A program made the position numbers and the translations under genes. The notes under the pieces are model-generated. The model was given only the letters and a program-made list of their open reading frames with translations. It was not told where the DNA came from and did no database searches. Source: Ancylobacter sp. WKF20 (lineage in GTDB: Bacteria; Pseudomonadota; Alphaproteobacteria; Rhizobiales; Xanthobacteraceae). Taken from it: 64,000 nucleotides of DNA. Below are positions 32,623 through 41,428 of the stretch, piece after piece (position 1 is the first letter of the stretch; the number at the start of each line of letters is the position of its first letter). The stretch is taken from assembly GCF_029760895.1 (NCBI RefSeq), contig NZ_CP121679.1, positions 1,860,001 to 1,924,000 on the forward strand. Reading direction: 5' to 3'.

Positions 32623-34643
32623 GCGGCAGGGTGCTTTCGCGACAAGAGCCAGAGGAAGACGGGGGCACCGATCATCGCGGCGACGAGACCGGCCGGCATC
32701 TGCCAGGGAAAGGCGATGCTGCGGCCGAGAAAGTCCGCCACCACCATGATCAGCGCGCCGATGAGCGCGGCGCCGTAGAGCTCGGCAAGCGAATGGCGCA
32801 GACCGAGCAGGCGCGCCATGTGCGGGGCGACCAGCCCGACAAAGGAGAGCGGGCCCACCAGCAGCGTCGCCATCGCCGTGGCCAGCGCGGCGAGGCCAAG
32901 CAGCATGAGCCGGCCCAGATTCAACGGCATGCCGAGCGCGCGGGCGGTCGCCTCCCCGAGCGGCAGCAAAGCCAGCCAGCGGCTCACCAGCGGCAGCAGC
33001 GCGAGCAGGGCCAGCGCGGCCAGCAGGCTGACGCTCGCGCTCAACGGCTCCACGCCATAGGTCGAGCCGGTCATCCAGTTGAACAGCAGCATGGCGCGCG
33101 GATCGCCGCTCGCCATCAGCACGCTGACCAGCGCGTCGAGCAGGGCGCCGATGGCGATACCGACAAGGATCACCCGCTCGGGGGCGGCGCGCGAGGCGCG
33201 GGCGAACAGCAGAAGCAGCAGCAGGGCGAGAAAGGCACCGCTCGCCGCCGCCAGCGTCTGGCCGAGCCGGCCGATATCCGCGAGCAGGAAGATTGCCACG
33301 GTAAGGCCGCCGGCGGCCCCCGCGCTGACACCCATCACTTCCGGGCTCGCCATCGGGTTGCCGGTCAGGCGCTGGAGCACGCTGCCGGCGATGGCGAGCA
33401 GCGTTCCGCCGGCCAGCGCCGCCACGGCGCGCGGCAGCCGCAGCGCCCAGAGCGAGGCCGGATCGCTGGGAACGGCAAGGCTCCAGCCATCAAGACCGGG
33501 ACCGAGCAGGGCCGAGAGGGCGAGGACCACCACCAGACCAATCCCCAGCAGCGCCAGCCGCCGCAGCGGATGGACGGCTCCCGAAAGGCGCCGCACCGCC
33601 ATCTGCGCGCCGACGCTCGGCGGCAGGCGCAAACGCGGGATGATCCACAGCAGCAGCGGCGCGCCGAACAAGGCGGTGACCGCGCCGGTCGGGACGGTAT
33701 CGGCGAAGCTTCCGGCGGCGAGTTGCACCGCCTGATCCGTCGCCCAGAGCAGAGCCGCCCCCGTGGCGGCGGAGGCCACGAGCCACACACCGAGGCGCCG
33801 GGCGCCGCTCAGCCGCGCCAGAGCCGGTGCCGCGAGGCCGACGAAACCGATGCAGCCGACGCTGGCGACCACAAAGCCGGTCAGCGCCACCGCGACCAGC
33901 AGGGCGCCGAGACGGGCGGCAGCGACCGAGAGGCCAAGGCCGCGGGTCTGCGCGTCATCCAGCCCAAGAAGCGTCAGCGGCCGCAGGAGCAGCAGGGTCG
34001 CCAGCGCCGCGCCGGCAAGGCGTGGGGCGAGGAAAAGCGGCTCCTCCCAGCCCTGCTGGCTCAGCGAGCCGGCGCCCCACAGAAACAGCCCGGCGAGGTA
34101 ATGGCTGTCGAACAGCGCCAGCAGCGCGGCGAGCGAGGCGCAGTAAAGCCCCGCCACCATGCCGGCGAGGATCACCACAAGCGGCGCAAAGCCGCTGCGG
34201 CGTGACAGCAGCAGCACGGCGCCGATGGCAACCAAGCCACCCGCCAGCGTCACCCATTCGCGACCGAAGCCGAGAAGATGCGGCGCCCAGATGAGACAGG
34301 CCGACAAGGCGAGATTGGCGCCCGCCTCGATGCCCAGCGTCGTCGGTGAAGCGATGGGGTTGCGCAGCACCTGTTGCAGGATAGCGCCGGCGAGGCCCAG
34401 CGCGGCGCCCGCCAGCAGGCTCATCACCAGTCGCGGCGCGAAGCTGTAGGCCGCCAAAAGTTCTGCCGTTTGCGAGAGGTCCGGTGCGGTGATGGCGTGC
34501 CACCATCCCCCGTGTGGCAGCAGCACCGCGAGATTCCCCCAGGTGCCGATCACCCCGACCAGCCCGAGCAGTAGCAACAGGGCGAGCGGCCCGAGACCGC
34601 GGGGAACAGCGTGGCGCGTGCGGGGAATGGCAATGTCAGCCAT
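32619..34643 (-). CDS. fhuB: Ferric siderophore permease, fused FhuB type
   Basis: 674 aa with two homologous FecCD halves, each with about ten helices. Signature repeats AAYSFAPRLVMSLLAGAALGLAGAILQQVLRNPIASPTTLGIEAGA (first half) and LWALRLPRAVAALAGGTLLAIAGSVLQRLTGNPMASPEVMGVSAGA (second half). FhuB is such a double-length permease for hydroxamate siderophores. The start overlaps the FhuD-like gene by eight bases. Forms the inner-membrane channel with the FhuC-like ATPase. Confidence 0.94.
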   Translation of the reverse strand: MADIAIPRTRHAVPRGLGPLALLLLLGLVGVIGTWGNLAVLLPHGGWWHAITAPDLSQTAELLAAYSFAPRLVMSLLAGAALGLAGAILQQVLRNPIASPTTLGIEAGANLALSACLIWAPHLLGFGREWVTLAGGLVAIGAVLLLSRRSGFAPLVVILAGMVAGLYCASLAALLALFDSHYLAGLFLWGAGSLSQQGWEEPLFLAPRLAGAALATLLLLRPLTLLGLDDAQTRGLGLSVAAARLGALLVAVALTGFVVASVGCIGFVGLAAPALARLSGARRLGVWLVASAATGAALLWATDQAVQLAAGSFADTVPTGAVTALFGAPLLLWIIPRLRLPPSVGAQMAVRRLSGAVHPLRRLALLGIGLVVVLALSALLGPGLDGWSLAVPSDPASLWALRLPRAVAALAGGTLLAIAGSVLQRLTGNPMASPEVMGVSAGAAGGLTVAIFLLADIGRLGQTLAAASGAFLALLLLLLFARASRAAPERVILVGIAIGALLDALVSVLMASGDPRAMLLFNWMTGSTYGVEPLSASVSLLAALALLALLPLVSRWLALLPLGEATARALGMPLNLGRLMLLGLAALATAMATLLVGPLSFVGLVAPHMARLLGLRHSLAELYGAALIGALIMVVADFLGRSIAFPWQMPAGLVAAMIGAPVFLWLLSRKHPAA

Positions 34644-35562
34644 TGGAGCGCGCCTCCGCCAGATGCCGGGTGAGTTGCCGGGCAAAGCGCATGGCCGAGG
34701 GCAGCATGCCGAACATCAGAACGGGCGGGAGCCGCACGAGCCGGCCGGCCTGCACGAAGGGCAGACTTCGCCAGAGCGGGCTGGCATCGAGGCTGGCCAG
34801 CGTGTCGTCGGAGATCGGTTCGAGATAGAGCAGCGTGCCCGCACCGCTACCGGCCAGCGCCTCGATGCCCACCGTGTTGAAGCCCCAGTAATTGCTTGGC
34901 TGCGTCCAGCCATTGGTGAGGCCGACGCGCTCCATCACATCGCCGAACAGACTGCCGCCGCCATAGACGCGCACATGGCGGGCATCGAGAAAGTTCACGG
35001 CAAGCACCGGACGCTCCGCCAGTCCCGCCGCCGCCAACGCCGCGCGGGCCTCATCCATCGTCGCCTCAGTCCGGGCGATCAGCGCCTCACCCTGCGCTTG
35101 GCGCCCGATGGCGCTGGCGAGGGCGCGCGTCGCGACAACGCTGCGGGCATAGGCGCTGCCAACCGGCGGCGCATAAACCGAAAAGGTCAGTGTCGGCGCG
35201 AAGCGTTCGAGCAGCGGCTTGATGGCGTCGAGATAGGGCGTGGAAACGATCAGCTCCGGCTTCAGCGCCGTAAGCAGTTCGAGATTGGGCTCGCGGTCGG
35301 TGCCGAGATTGACTACGCCGGGCGGCAGCGCCGGCTCCACCACCCATTGGCTCCAACTGTCGGGGTTGGGGATAGCGACAGGGGCCAGACCCATCTCGAT
35401 GAGCGTTTCGGCGAGGCCGAAATCCATCGCGACGATCCGTGTGGGAGGTGAAGCCGGCGCGTCCCGTCCCGCCTGCCCCGCCGCATGCGATGCGGGGAAG
35501 GCGGCAAGTGCGGCGAGCCCGCCAAAGGTCGCTGCCCGCCGGGAAAGCATCAATCCGCTCAC
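34636..35562 (-). CDS. fhuD: Periplasmic ferric siderophore-binding protein (FhuD-like)
   Basis: 308 aa from a GTG overlapping the receptor stop (GTGA). A Tat-like signal (LSRRAATFGGLAALAAFPAS) then the class III binding fold: RIVAMDFGLAETLIEMGLAPVAIPN, NLELLTALKPELIVSTPY, LTFSVYAPPVG, AVNFLDARHVRVYGGGSLFGDVMERVGLTNGW, PLWRSLPFVQAGRLVRLPPV. Delivers the siderophore to the FhuB-like permease. Tat export is usual for FhuD in some proteobacteria. Confidence 0.92.
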   Translation of the reverse strand: MSGLMLSRRAATFGGLAALAAFPASHAAGQAGRDAPASPPTRIVAMDFGLAETLIEMGLAPVAIPNPDSWSQWVVEPALPPGVVNLGTDREPNLELLTALKPELIVSTPYLDAIKPLLERFAPTLTFSVYAPPVGSAYARSVVATRALASAIGRQAQGEALIARTEATMDEARAALAAAGLAERPVLAVNFLDARHVRVYGGGSLFGDVMERVGLTNGWTQPSNYWGFNTVGIEALAGSGAGTLLYLEPISDDTLASLDASPLWRSLPFVQAGRLVRLPPVLMFGMLPSAMRFARQLTRHLAEARSNG

Positions 35563-38012
35563 CAGCGATACTTCAGGCCCGCAATGACGGTGCGCGGCGC
35601 GCCGAGGTAGCAGTAGCCGACATCGCAGGTCGTATATTCCTCGTCGAGCAGGTTCTGGGCGTTGACCTGGAAGCTCCAGCCCTTGAGCTTCGGATCGAGG
35701 TAGCTGAAATCATAGCTGAGCTTGGCATCCACCAGCGTGTAGGCGTCGTTCTCGAAGGTGTTGAGCGAGTCACCCCAGGTCGCGCCGACATAGCGCACGC
35801 CCGCACCGACCCCGAGGCCGACCAGCTTGGTGCCGGGCTGGAACTGGTAGTCCGCCCAGAAGGCGAAGCTGTTTTCCGGCTGGCCGGAGGGCGTCAGGCC
35901 GATGGTCTCGGGATCCCCGGAGACATTCTCCATGTCGAGATAGGTGTAAGCGCCACGCACCCTCAGGCCGGCGCCGAGATTGGCCACCGCCTCAAGCTCG
36001 AAGCCGCGGGCCCGGACCTCGCCGGTCTGCACCTGATAGAGCGGGTTGGTATCGTCGGTGACGAGGCCATTGTCCTGGTTGATCTGGAAAATCGAGGCGG
36101 CGAAAAAGCCGTCGAAGCCGGTGGGCTGATACTTCACGCCGCCTTCGATCTGCTTCGCCGTGGTCGGGGCGAAGGCATTACCATTGATGTCGACGCCGAG
36201 ATTGGGCGCGAACGAGGTCGAGTAGCTCACATAGGGCGCGATGCCGTTGTCAAAGACATAGGTCAGGCCCGCGCGGTAGGTGAACTCGCTATCGTCGATG
36301 TTCTGCTCGGTATCATTGATGAGATCGAGGGCATCCGTATCCACCCAATCCTGCCGTCCGCTTAGGGTCAGGATGAAGCGGTCGAACTCCGCCTGTTCCT
36401 GCACATAGACGCCGACCTGGTTCTGGCGCTGGCGATAGCTTGAGGCGGTGAGTGCCGGATCTTCGGTCGGGCCGAGCGGCTGCCCGCTGTTGAGGTCATA
36501 ATCCGCCGCCGCGCCATAGCCGATGCCGCCGCTGAGGGCGAGATAGGAATAGTCCACGCCGATCAGCAGCTTGTGCTCCACGGCACCGGTCGCGAAGTTC
36601 GCTTCCAGCTGATTGTCGACGACGAAGGAGTCCAGATAGTCCTGGACATAGCCGGTGTAGCGGCTGGCGACATTGGTCGCCTCGTCAAGTGAGGTCACGC
36701 CGGTGTAGCGCACTTCGGTATTGGCGCTGCCGTAGCGCAGCTTCTGGCGGACAGTGAACACGTTGTCGATGTCGTGCTCGGCCAGATAGCCGATCCGCCA
36801 CTGCTCCTGATTCAGCGCATTGTAGTCGCCGAAATTCTCGGCGAACTCCTCATTACCCGCGCCCGTCCAACCATAATAGGGCATGGCCGCCGGCGTCTCG
36901 GACTTCTGGTATTCGCCGAGGAAGGTGATGCGGGTATCGTCGCTCGGCTTCCACGTCAGTGCCGGGGCGATGAACGTCATGTCGTTCGTGCCGCCATTGT
37001 AGACGTTCGGGGCGCCAGCATCGCGCAGCACGCCGGTGAGGCGGTAGAGCCACTCGCCGTTCTTGTCGATGGGGCCGCCAATGTCGAACTGGCCCTGCCA
37101 CCAATCGTAATTGCCACCCTGCACCTCGACCTCGCCGAACGCCTCCTCGGTCGGGCGCTTCGAGGTGATATCGACCAGGCCGCCGGGCGAACCGAGGCCA
37201 TAAAGCGCCGAGCTCGGCCCGCGCAGCACGGTGATACTGTCGACGCCATAGGGCTCGACCTTGAAGATCGACATGTTGGCGCCCGGCAGGCGCAGGCCGT
37301 CGCGGTAGATGCCGTTATAGGTCACGTCGAAGCCACGAACCGAGAAGGAATCAAAGCGCGGGTCGTAGCCACTCTCCTGGGTGCGCACGCCCGGCGTGTA
37401 GGCGACCGCCTCGGTCAGGGTCTGCACGTTGCGGTCGTCGAGTTCCTGCCGCGTAACGACGGTGACGGACTGGGGCGTCTCGATCAGCGGCGTGTCGGTC
37501 TTGGTGCCGGCGGTGCTGGCGGTGGCGACATAGCCGACCGTGCCATTGCCATCGGCCTGCACGTCGATCGTGTCGAGCTCGATGCCGACCGAGGTTCCGT
37601 TGGCGGCCGCACTGGCGGTGGGATCAACGATGGTAACCCGGTTCGGCGCGGTGAAGCGATAGGTCAGGCCCGTGCCCTTGAGCAGCCGGTCGAGCGCCTC
37701 ATTGGCGCTGAAGCTGCCCTGCACCGCGCTGGAGCGGCGGCCACCGAGGCGCTGCGTGTCGAAGAAAACGCGCACGCCAGCCTTCTGCGCGAAGGACAGG
37801 ATGGCGCCGTTGAGATCCTGCGCCGGAATATCGAAAGCGAGGCGCGCCGGGGCGGGCGCTGTAGCGGTCTGGCCTTGCGCTGAGGCGCCGGTGCCCGCAC
37901 CGAGCGTCAGCAGGCCCGAGGCCACAAGACCCAGCAGGAGAGCACGGCCAGCGACGCCGCCGAGATGATGCTGGCGCAGGCGCTGCGTGCGGTGACGTGC
38001 CGGGTTCGTCAT
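35559..38012 (-). CDS. TonB-dependent siderophore receptor with STN signalling domain (FhuA/FpvA type)
   Basis: 817 aa, ATG at 38012. A long signal region (to about residue 46, GASAQG), then an STN domain (FDIPAQDLNGAILSFAQKAGVRVFFDT, GRRSSAVQGSFSANEALDRLLKGTGLTYRF), plug (ETPQSVTVVTRQELDDRN, FSVRGFDVTYNGIYRDGLRL, SITVLRGPSSALYGLGSPGGLVDI) and a barrel ending GAPRTVIAGLKYRW, with a C-terminal aromatic. The STN domain signals to FecR, matching the sigma/anti-sigma pair just upstream. The ligand is probably a hydroxamate or citrate-like siderophore. Confidence 0.95.
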   Translation of the reverse strand: MTNPARHRTQRLRQHHLGGVAGRALLLGLVASGLLTLGAGTGASAQGQTATAPAPARLAFDIPAQDLNGAILSFAQKAGVRVFFDTQRLGGRRSSAVQGSFSANEALDRLLKGTGLTYRFTAPNRVTIVDPTASAAANGTSVGIELDTIDVQADGNGTVGYVATASTAGTKTDTPLIETPQSVTVVTRQELDDRNVQTLTEAVAYTPGVRTQESGYDPRFDSFSVRGFDVTYNGIYRDGLRLPGANMSIFKVEPYGVDSITVLRGPSSALYGLGSPGGLVDITSKRPTEEAFGEVEVQGGNYDWWQGQFDIGGPIDKNGEWLYRLTGVLRDAGAPNVYNGGTNDMTFIAPALTWKPSDDTRITFLGEYQKSETPAAMPYYGWTGAGNEEFAENFGDYNALNQEQWRIGYLAEHDIDNVFTVRQKLRYGSANTEVRYTGVTSLDEATNVASRYTGYVQDYLDSFVVDNQLEANFATGAVEHKLLIGVDYSYLALSGGIGYGAAADYDLNSGQPLGPTEDPALTASSYRQRQNQVGVYVQEQAEFDRFILTLSGRQDWVDTDALDLINDTEQNIDDSEFTYRAGLTYVFDNGIAPYVSYSTSFAPNLGVDINGNAFAPTTAKQIEGGVKYQPTGFDGFFAASIFQINQDNGLVTDDTNPLYQVQTGEVRARGFELEAVANLGAGLRVRGAYTYLDMENVSGDPETIGLTPSGQPENSFAFWADYQFQPGTKLVGLGVGAGVRYVGATWGDSLNTFENDAYTLVDAKLSYDFSYLDPKLKGWSFQVNAQNLLDEEYTTCDVGYCYLGAPRTVIAGLKYRW

Positions 38013-38021
38013 GGAGCCTCG

Positions 38022-38084
38022 TTCCTTCCTGTCAGAGCGCGCCCTTGCGCGGCAGCCAGCCCCCACGCTGCCTGCAGGAAGGAA
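38022..38084 (-). promoter_or_regulatory. Leader stem that can pair with the receptor's purine-rich RBS region
   Basis: In the message, TTCCTTCCTG (38075-38084) and CAGGAAGGAA (38022-38031) are exact complements separated by 43 nt; the second arm ends nine bases before the ATG and holds the AGGAAGGA-like ribosome site (a GAGG lies closer to the start, outside the stem). The enclosed 43 nt hold another arm pair GGCAGC/GCTGCC. Ten-bp pairing could hide the site and make translation conditional. Confidence 0.45.
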
Positions 38085-38136
38085 GACAAACGGCGACGGC
38101 GAGTCCGTAAAAGAAAATCGCCGCCTGCCGATATTT

Positions 38137-39120
38137 TTAGTAAAGCACTGTCATAAAAGGATAAATCGACCGCGAGCCGATACCGAGCTCGGCCGTGATG
38201 GTCTCGATCGCATCATCGAGATCGTTGGTGGCGAACACGCCGCTCACCCGCCGATCGGCCAGCGCGCCATCCAGAATGACGATACGCCCGCGCCGGTAGC
38301 GATTGAGCGTCTCGACCACCTCCCCGAGGCGCGAGCCGCTGAACACCAGCATTCCGCGCCGCCAGGCGGTGGCGGTGGCGACATCGCGCGTGCGCACCCG
38401 TCCGAGGCCGAGGCCACGGCGGTAGCGCACTTCCTGACCGGGCGAGAGCACCACGTCCTGCCGCGCGCCGGCATGATCGAGGGCGACCTCGATCTGGTGC
38501 TCGACGGCGAGCACGTCGGCCCCCTCCCCTTCATCTTCAACGACGAACTGCGTGCCGAGCGCCGTGGTCCGCCCCCCACCCGCCTCCACGACGAAGGCAC
38601 GCGTCTCGTCGCCCGCACGCGGCGCCGCCGTGAAGAACACCTCGCCGGCGAGCAGGCGCACGCGGCGCTCCGTGCTGTCGAAATCAACGGCAATGGCGCT
38701 CGCGGGACCGAGCTCCGCCACGCTGCCATCCGGCAGGGTTACGCTGCGCAGCTCTCCCGGCGCGGTGCGATAGTCGGCGCTGGCAAGCAACCACGGATCG
38801 CCGAACTGGTAGCGGGCGATCCCGCCGGCAAGGACCAGCAGGGCGACCACCGCCCCGACGCGAACCGCGCGGCGTGCCGGCGAGGCCGGTCGTGTTCTGG
38901 GCACGAGGTCGCGCAGCGGGCCGGGATCACGGCGCAGCAGCGACAGCTCGCGCCAGGTAGCGGCAGCTTCCTCGAACGCAGCCCGGTGATCGGGCGCCTC
39001 CTCCAGCCAGTCGCGCAGGGCCGCGCTCTCGGCCGGGCTCAAGGGACCGCCATCGAGGCGCGCCACCCATTCGGCCGCGCGCAGCTCAATCTCATCCGCG
39101 CGATTGTCGATGCTGCCCAC
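38137..39120 (-). CDS. fecR: FecR-like anti-sigma/sigma regulator
   Basis: 327 aa, GTG start. Cytoplasmic N-terminus (ELRAAEWVARLDGGPLSPAESAALRDWLEEAPDHRAAFEEAAATWREL), one transmembrane segment (VGAVVALLVLAGGIA, about residue 87-101), then the periplasmic FecR domain: TAPGELRSVTLPDGSVAELGPASAIAVDF, RVRLLAGEVFFTAAP, FVVEAGGGRTTALGTQFVV, and LSPGQEVRY. The C-terminal LGEVVETLNRYRRGRIVI is the region that contacts the receptor STN domain. Sits between the sigma gene and the receptor gene, as in classical surface signalling. Confidence 0.92.
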   Translation of the reverse strand: MGSIDNRADEIELRAAEWVARLDGGPLSPAESAALRDWLEEAPDHRAAFEEAAATWRELSLLRRDPGPLRDLVPRTRPASPARRAVRVGAVVALLVLAGGIARYQFGDPWLLASADYRTAPGELRSVTLPDGSVAELGPASAIAVDFDSTERRVRLLAGEVFFTAAPRAGDETRAFVVEAGGGRTTALGTQFVVEDEGEGADVLAVEHQIEVALDHAGARQDVVLSPGQEVRYRRGLGLGRVRTRDVATATAWRRGMLVFSGSRLGEVVETLNRYRRGRIVILDGALADRRVSGVFATNDLDDAIETITAELGIGSRSIYPFMTVLY

Positions 39121-39189
39121 GTCCCTGCCTCACGCTCGCGTTCCCCTTCAGTAGACAACCGACGAGGAGAACACCGTAAAAACCGGGAG

Positions 39190-39684
39190 CTAGCGCCCCC
39201 GGAGGCGTCGCGTCATATGCGCGATCGCCATAGCGAGGTGCTTCTGCACCGAGCTGTCGGAGATTCGCAAATGGCGGGCGACCTCGGCATGGGTGAGGCC
39301 ATGAATGCGGTTCAGCACGAAGATTTCCTGCGTGCGCCGGGGAAGTTCGAGCACCAGCGCGTGCACCCGTTCGAGCTGCAGGCGGGAATCGACGATGTCC
39401 TCGGGGGACGGCTCATCGGCCGCGAGCTCGGAAAGGGCGTCCGGCGCGACGCTGTCGGTGCGCCGGCGCACCTCCTGCTTGACGTGATTGATCAGCAGGT
39501 TACGGGCGATGGTATAGAGGTAGGCACGGATGTCCTGGATACGCGTCTCCGGCCCCTCGATCAGGTTCAGGAACGTATCCTGCACCAGATCGCTGGCCAT
39601 ATGCCCATCGCCGAGCCGACGCTGCAGATAGCGCCGCAGCTCGGTTCCATGGGTCGAAAAGACGAGTGACAGGTCAGGCTGCAT
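39190..39684 (-). CDS. fecI: ECF sigma factor, FecI-like
   Basis: 164 aa from the ATG at 39684 (a GTG 12 bases upstream is possible). Region 2: LRRYLQRRLGDGHMASDLVQDTFLNLIEG and DIRAYLYTIARNLLINHVKQE; region 4: LPRRTQEIFVLNRIHGLTHAEVARHLRISDSSVQKHLAMAIAHMTRRL. Directs RNA polymerase to the receptor operon when FecR relays an iron-siderophore signal. It precedes fecR with a 69-bp gap. Confidence 0.92.
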   Translation of the reverse strand: MQPDLSLVFSTHGTELRRYLQRRLGDGHMASDLVQDTFLNLIEGPETRIQDIRAYLYTIARNLLINHVKQEVRRRTDSVAPDALSELAADEPSPEDIVDSRLQLERVHALVLELPRRTQEIFVLNRIHGLTHAEVARHLRISDSSVQKHLAMAIAHMTRRLRGR

Positions 39685-39946
39685 GCACCGGCCCACAACG
39701 ACATCACGAATGTGTGTAGGAGACGACTAACATGGGCGGCGCGGCCAAGTAACCCGGCCAACACTAGATTAGCATGGCTCAAAGCTACGATTTAGACTGG
39801 TTCCATACTGCAACCATGCCGATCCGGCTCACGACCTGTACCAACACGCCTCTCGCGTTGAACAGCGGCAAAGCGACGGCTGGCGAGCGCCCGCGACCCT
39901 ATGGTATCCACGCCCGCCAAGGTAACGCCGCTTCCAGCCCTGAGCC

Positions 39947-41425
39947 GTGATGCCCTCTTTCCTCTCCCGCTTCAGCATTGAACCGGACGCCCTGCACTGG
40001 CTGGAACAGCGGTCCTGGCACCCTTGGCTGGTCATCGCCCTTGTCTGCATCGGCGCCTTTGTTGGCCAGCTCGACGCGACCATCGTCCAACTCGCCTTGC
40101 CCACCCTTAGCCATGCCTTCGACGTGCCGATCCAGAAGGTCAGCTGGGTGGCGCTGTCCTATCTGCTCGCCTTCGCCTCTTTTCTTCCGATCTTCGGCCG
40201 GCTGTGCGAGATGGTGGGGCGCAAGAGCCTCTATCTCGTTGGATATGCTCTCTTCATTGTCGCCAGCGCGCTCTGCGGTCTCGCGGCGACGTTCGAGCAG
40301 TTGCTCGTCTTCCGCTTCCTGCAGGGCATGGGCGGGGCGCTGCTCGGCGCCAACAGCATCTCCATTCTCGTGGCAACCATCCCCGCGGCCTCGCGCGGGC
40401 GGGCGCTCGGCTTCTTCGCGGCGGCGCAGGCGGTCGGCATGAGCGCGGGCCCCGCGCTGGGCGGGCTCATTCTGGTAGGCCTCGGCTGGCGCTGGGTGTT
40501 CTGGGTCACCGTGCCCTTCGGGGCGGTGGCGATGGTCGTCGGCTGGCTGGCCCTGCCGCGCTCGCGGATCACCGGGCCGCGCAAGAGCTTCGACTGGACC
40601 GGCGCCCTGCTCATCGGGCCAGCGCTGATCCTTCTGGTGGCGACTCTGAACCATGCCTCACATTGGGGCTTGCTGTCGGCTCCCACATTGGGCGGCTTCG
40701 CAATCTCCGCCGTGCTGCTCGGGCTGCTGGTGCGTCATGAACGCCGCTGCGCGTCACCGCTGATCGCCCCCCGCCTATTGCAAAGCGCGGGTTTCCGCTT
40801 CGGCGCCATGGCCGTAACCCTCGCCTATGGCCTGCTCTACGGGACGTTCTTCCTCATGTCCTTCGCGCTGGAGCATGGCTATGGGCAGGGACCGGCAGAG
40901 GCTGGCTTCCGGCTGGCTATCATTCCCGTCGCCATCGGCCTCTCCGCCCCGTTCAGCCACGACATCCGGCAATGGCTGGGACGCACCCGCATCGGCGGCG
41001 CGGCCATGCTGCTCTGCCTGCTGGCGATCATGATGATGCGGTTGAGCGTCGGCCTATCGCCCTATCACAAGGCCATCGACACGGTGGCCTTCACGCTGAT
41101 CGGCATCGGTCTCGGCCTGTTCATCGCACCGAACAACAATGCGACCCTCGCAGCCGTGCCCACCGAACTCTCCGGCGCCGCGGGCGCGCTGCTGAACCTC
41201 ATGCGCGTGCTGGGCACCAGCCTTGGCGTCGCCCTTGGGGCGAGCAGCTTGAGCTGGCGGCTTGAGGAGATCGCGGGCACCGACCGCGGCTGGAACGCGG
41301 CCGGCAGCGCCAACCTGCTCACAGCCGTCCGCGACAGCCTCCCCTTGCTCGGGCTGATCGCGGTTGCTGCCGCCGTCGCGGCATGGGCCGCGACCCGCCC
41401 GACCCCGCCGGAGCCGAAAGCCTAG
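39947..41425 (+). CDS. MFS exporter, DHA2 (EmrB/QacA) family
   Basis: 492 aa with 14 hydrophobic segments. VGQLDATIVQLALPTL is the D1-type motif of DHA2 exporters, LPIFGRLCEMVGRKSLYLVGYALFIVAS is motif A, FRFLQGMGGALLGANSISILVATIP motif B, GMSAGPALGGLILVGLGWRWVFWVTVPFGAV motif C. GTG (39947) or ATG (39950) start. Proton-driven efflux of drugs or a siderophore. It is next to, but divergent from, the iron-uptake operon, so siderophore export is possible but unproven. Confidence 0.92.
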   Translation: MMPSFLSRFSIEPDALHWLEQRSWHPWLVIALVCIGAFVGQLDATIVQLALPTLSHAFDVPIQKVSWVALSYLLAFASFLPIFGRLCEMVGRKSLYLVGYALFIVASALCGLAATFEQLLVFRFLQGMGGALLGANSISILVATIPAASRGRALGFFAAAQAVGMSAGPALGGLILVGLGWRWVFWVTVPFGAVAMVVGWLALPRSRITGPRKSFDWTGALLIGPALILLVATLNHASHWGLLSAPTLGGFAISAVLLGLLVRHERRCASPLIAPRLLQSAGFRFGAMAVTLAYGLLYGTFFLMSFALEHGYGQGPAEAGFRLAIIPVAIGLSAPFSHDIRQWLGRTRIGGAAMLLCLLAIMMMRLSVGLSPYHKAIDTVAFTLIGIGLGLFIAPNNNATLAAVPTELSGAAGALLNLMRVLGTSLGVALGASSLSWRLEEIAGTDRGWNAAGSANLLTAVRDSLPLLGLIAVAAAVAAWAATRPTPPEPKA

Positions 41426-41428
41426 GCT

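Noticed and set aside
32631..34205. Long open frame antisense to the fhuB-like gene (over 500 codons)
   Set aside because: Rich in Arg/Gln/His with no domain; typical shadow of a GC-rich membrane protein gene.
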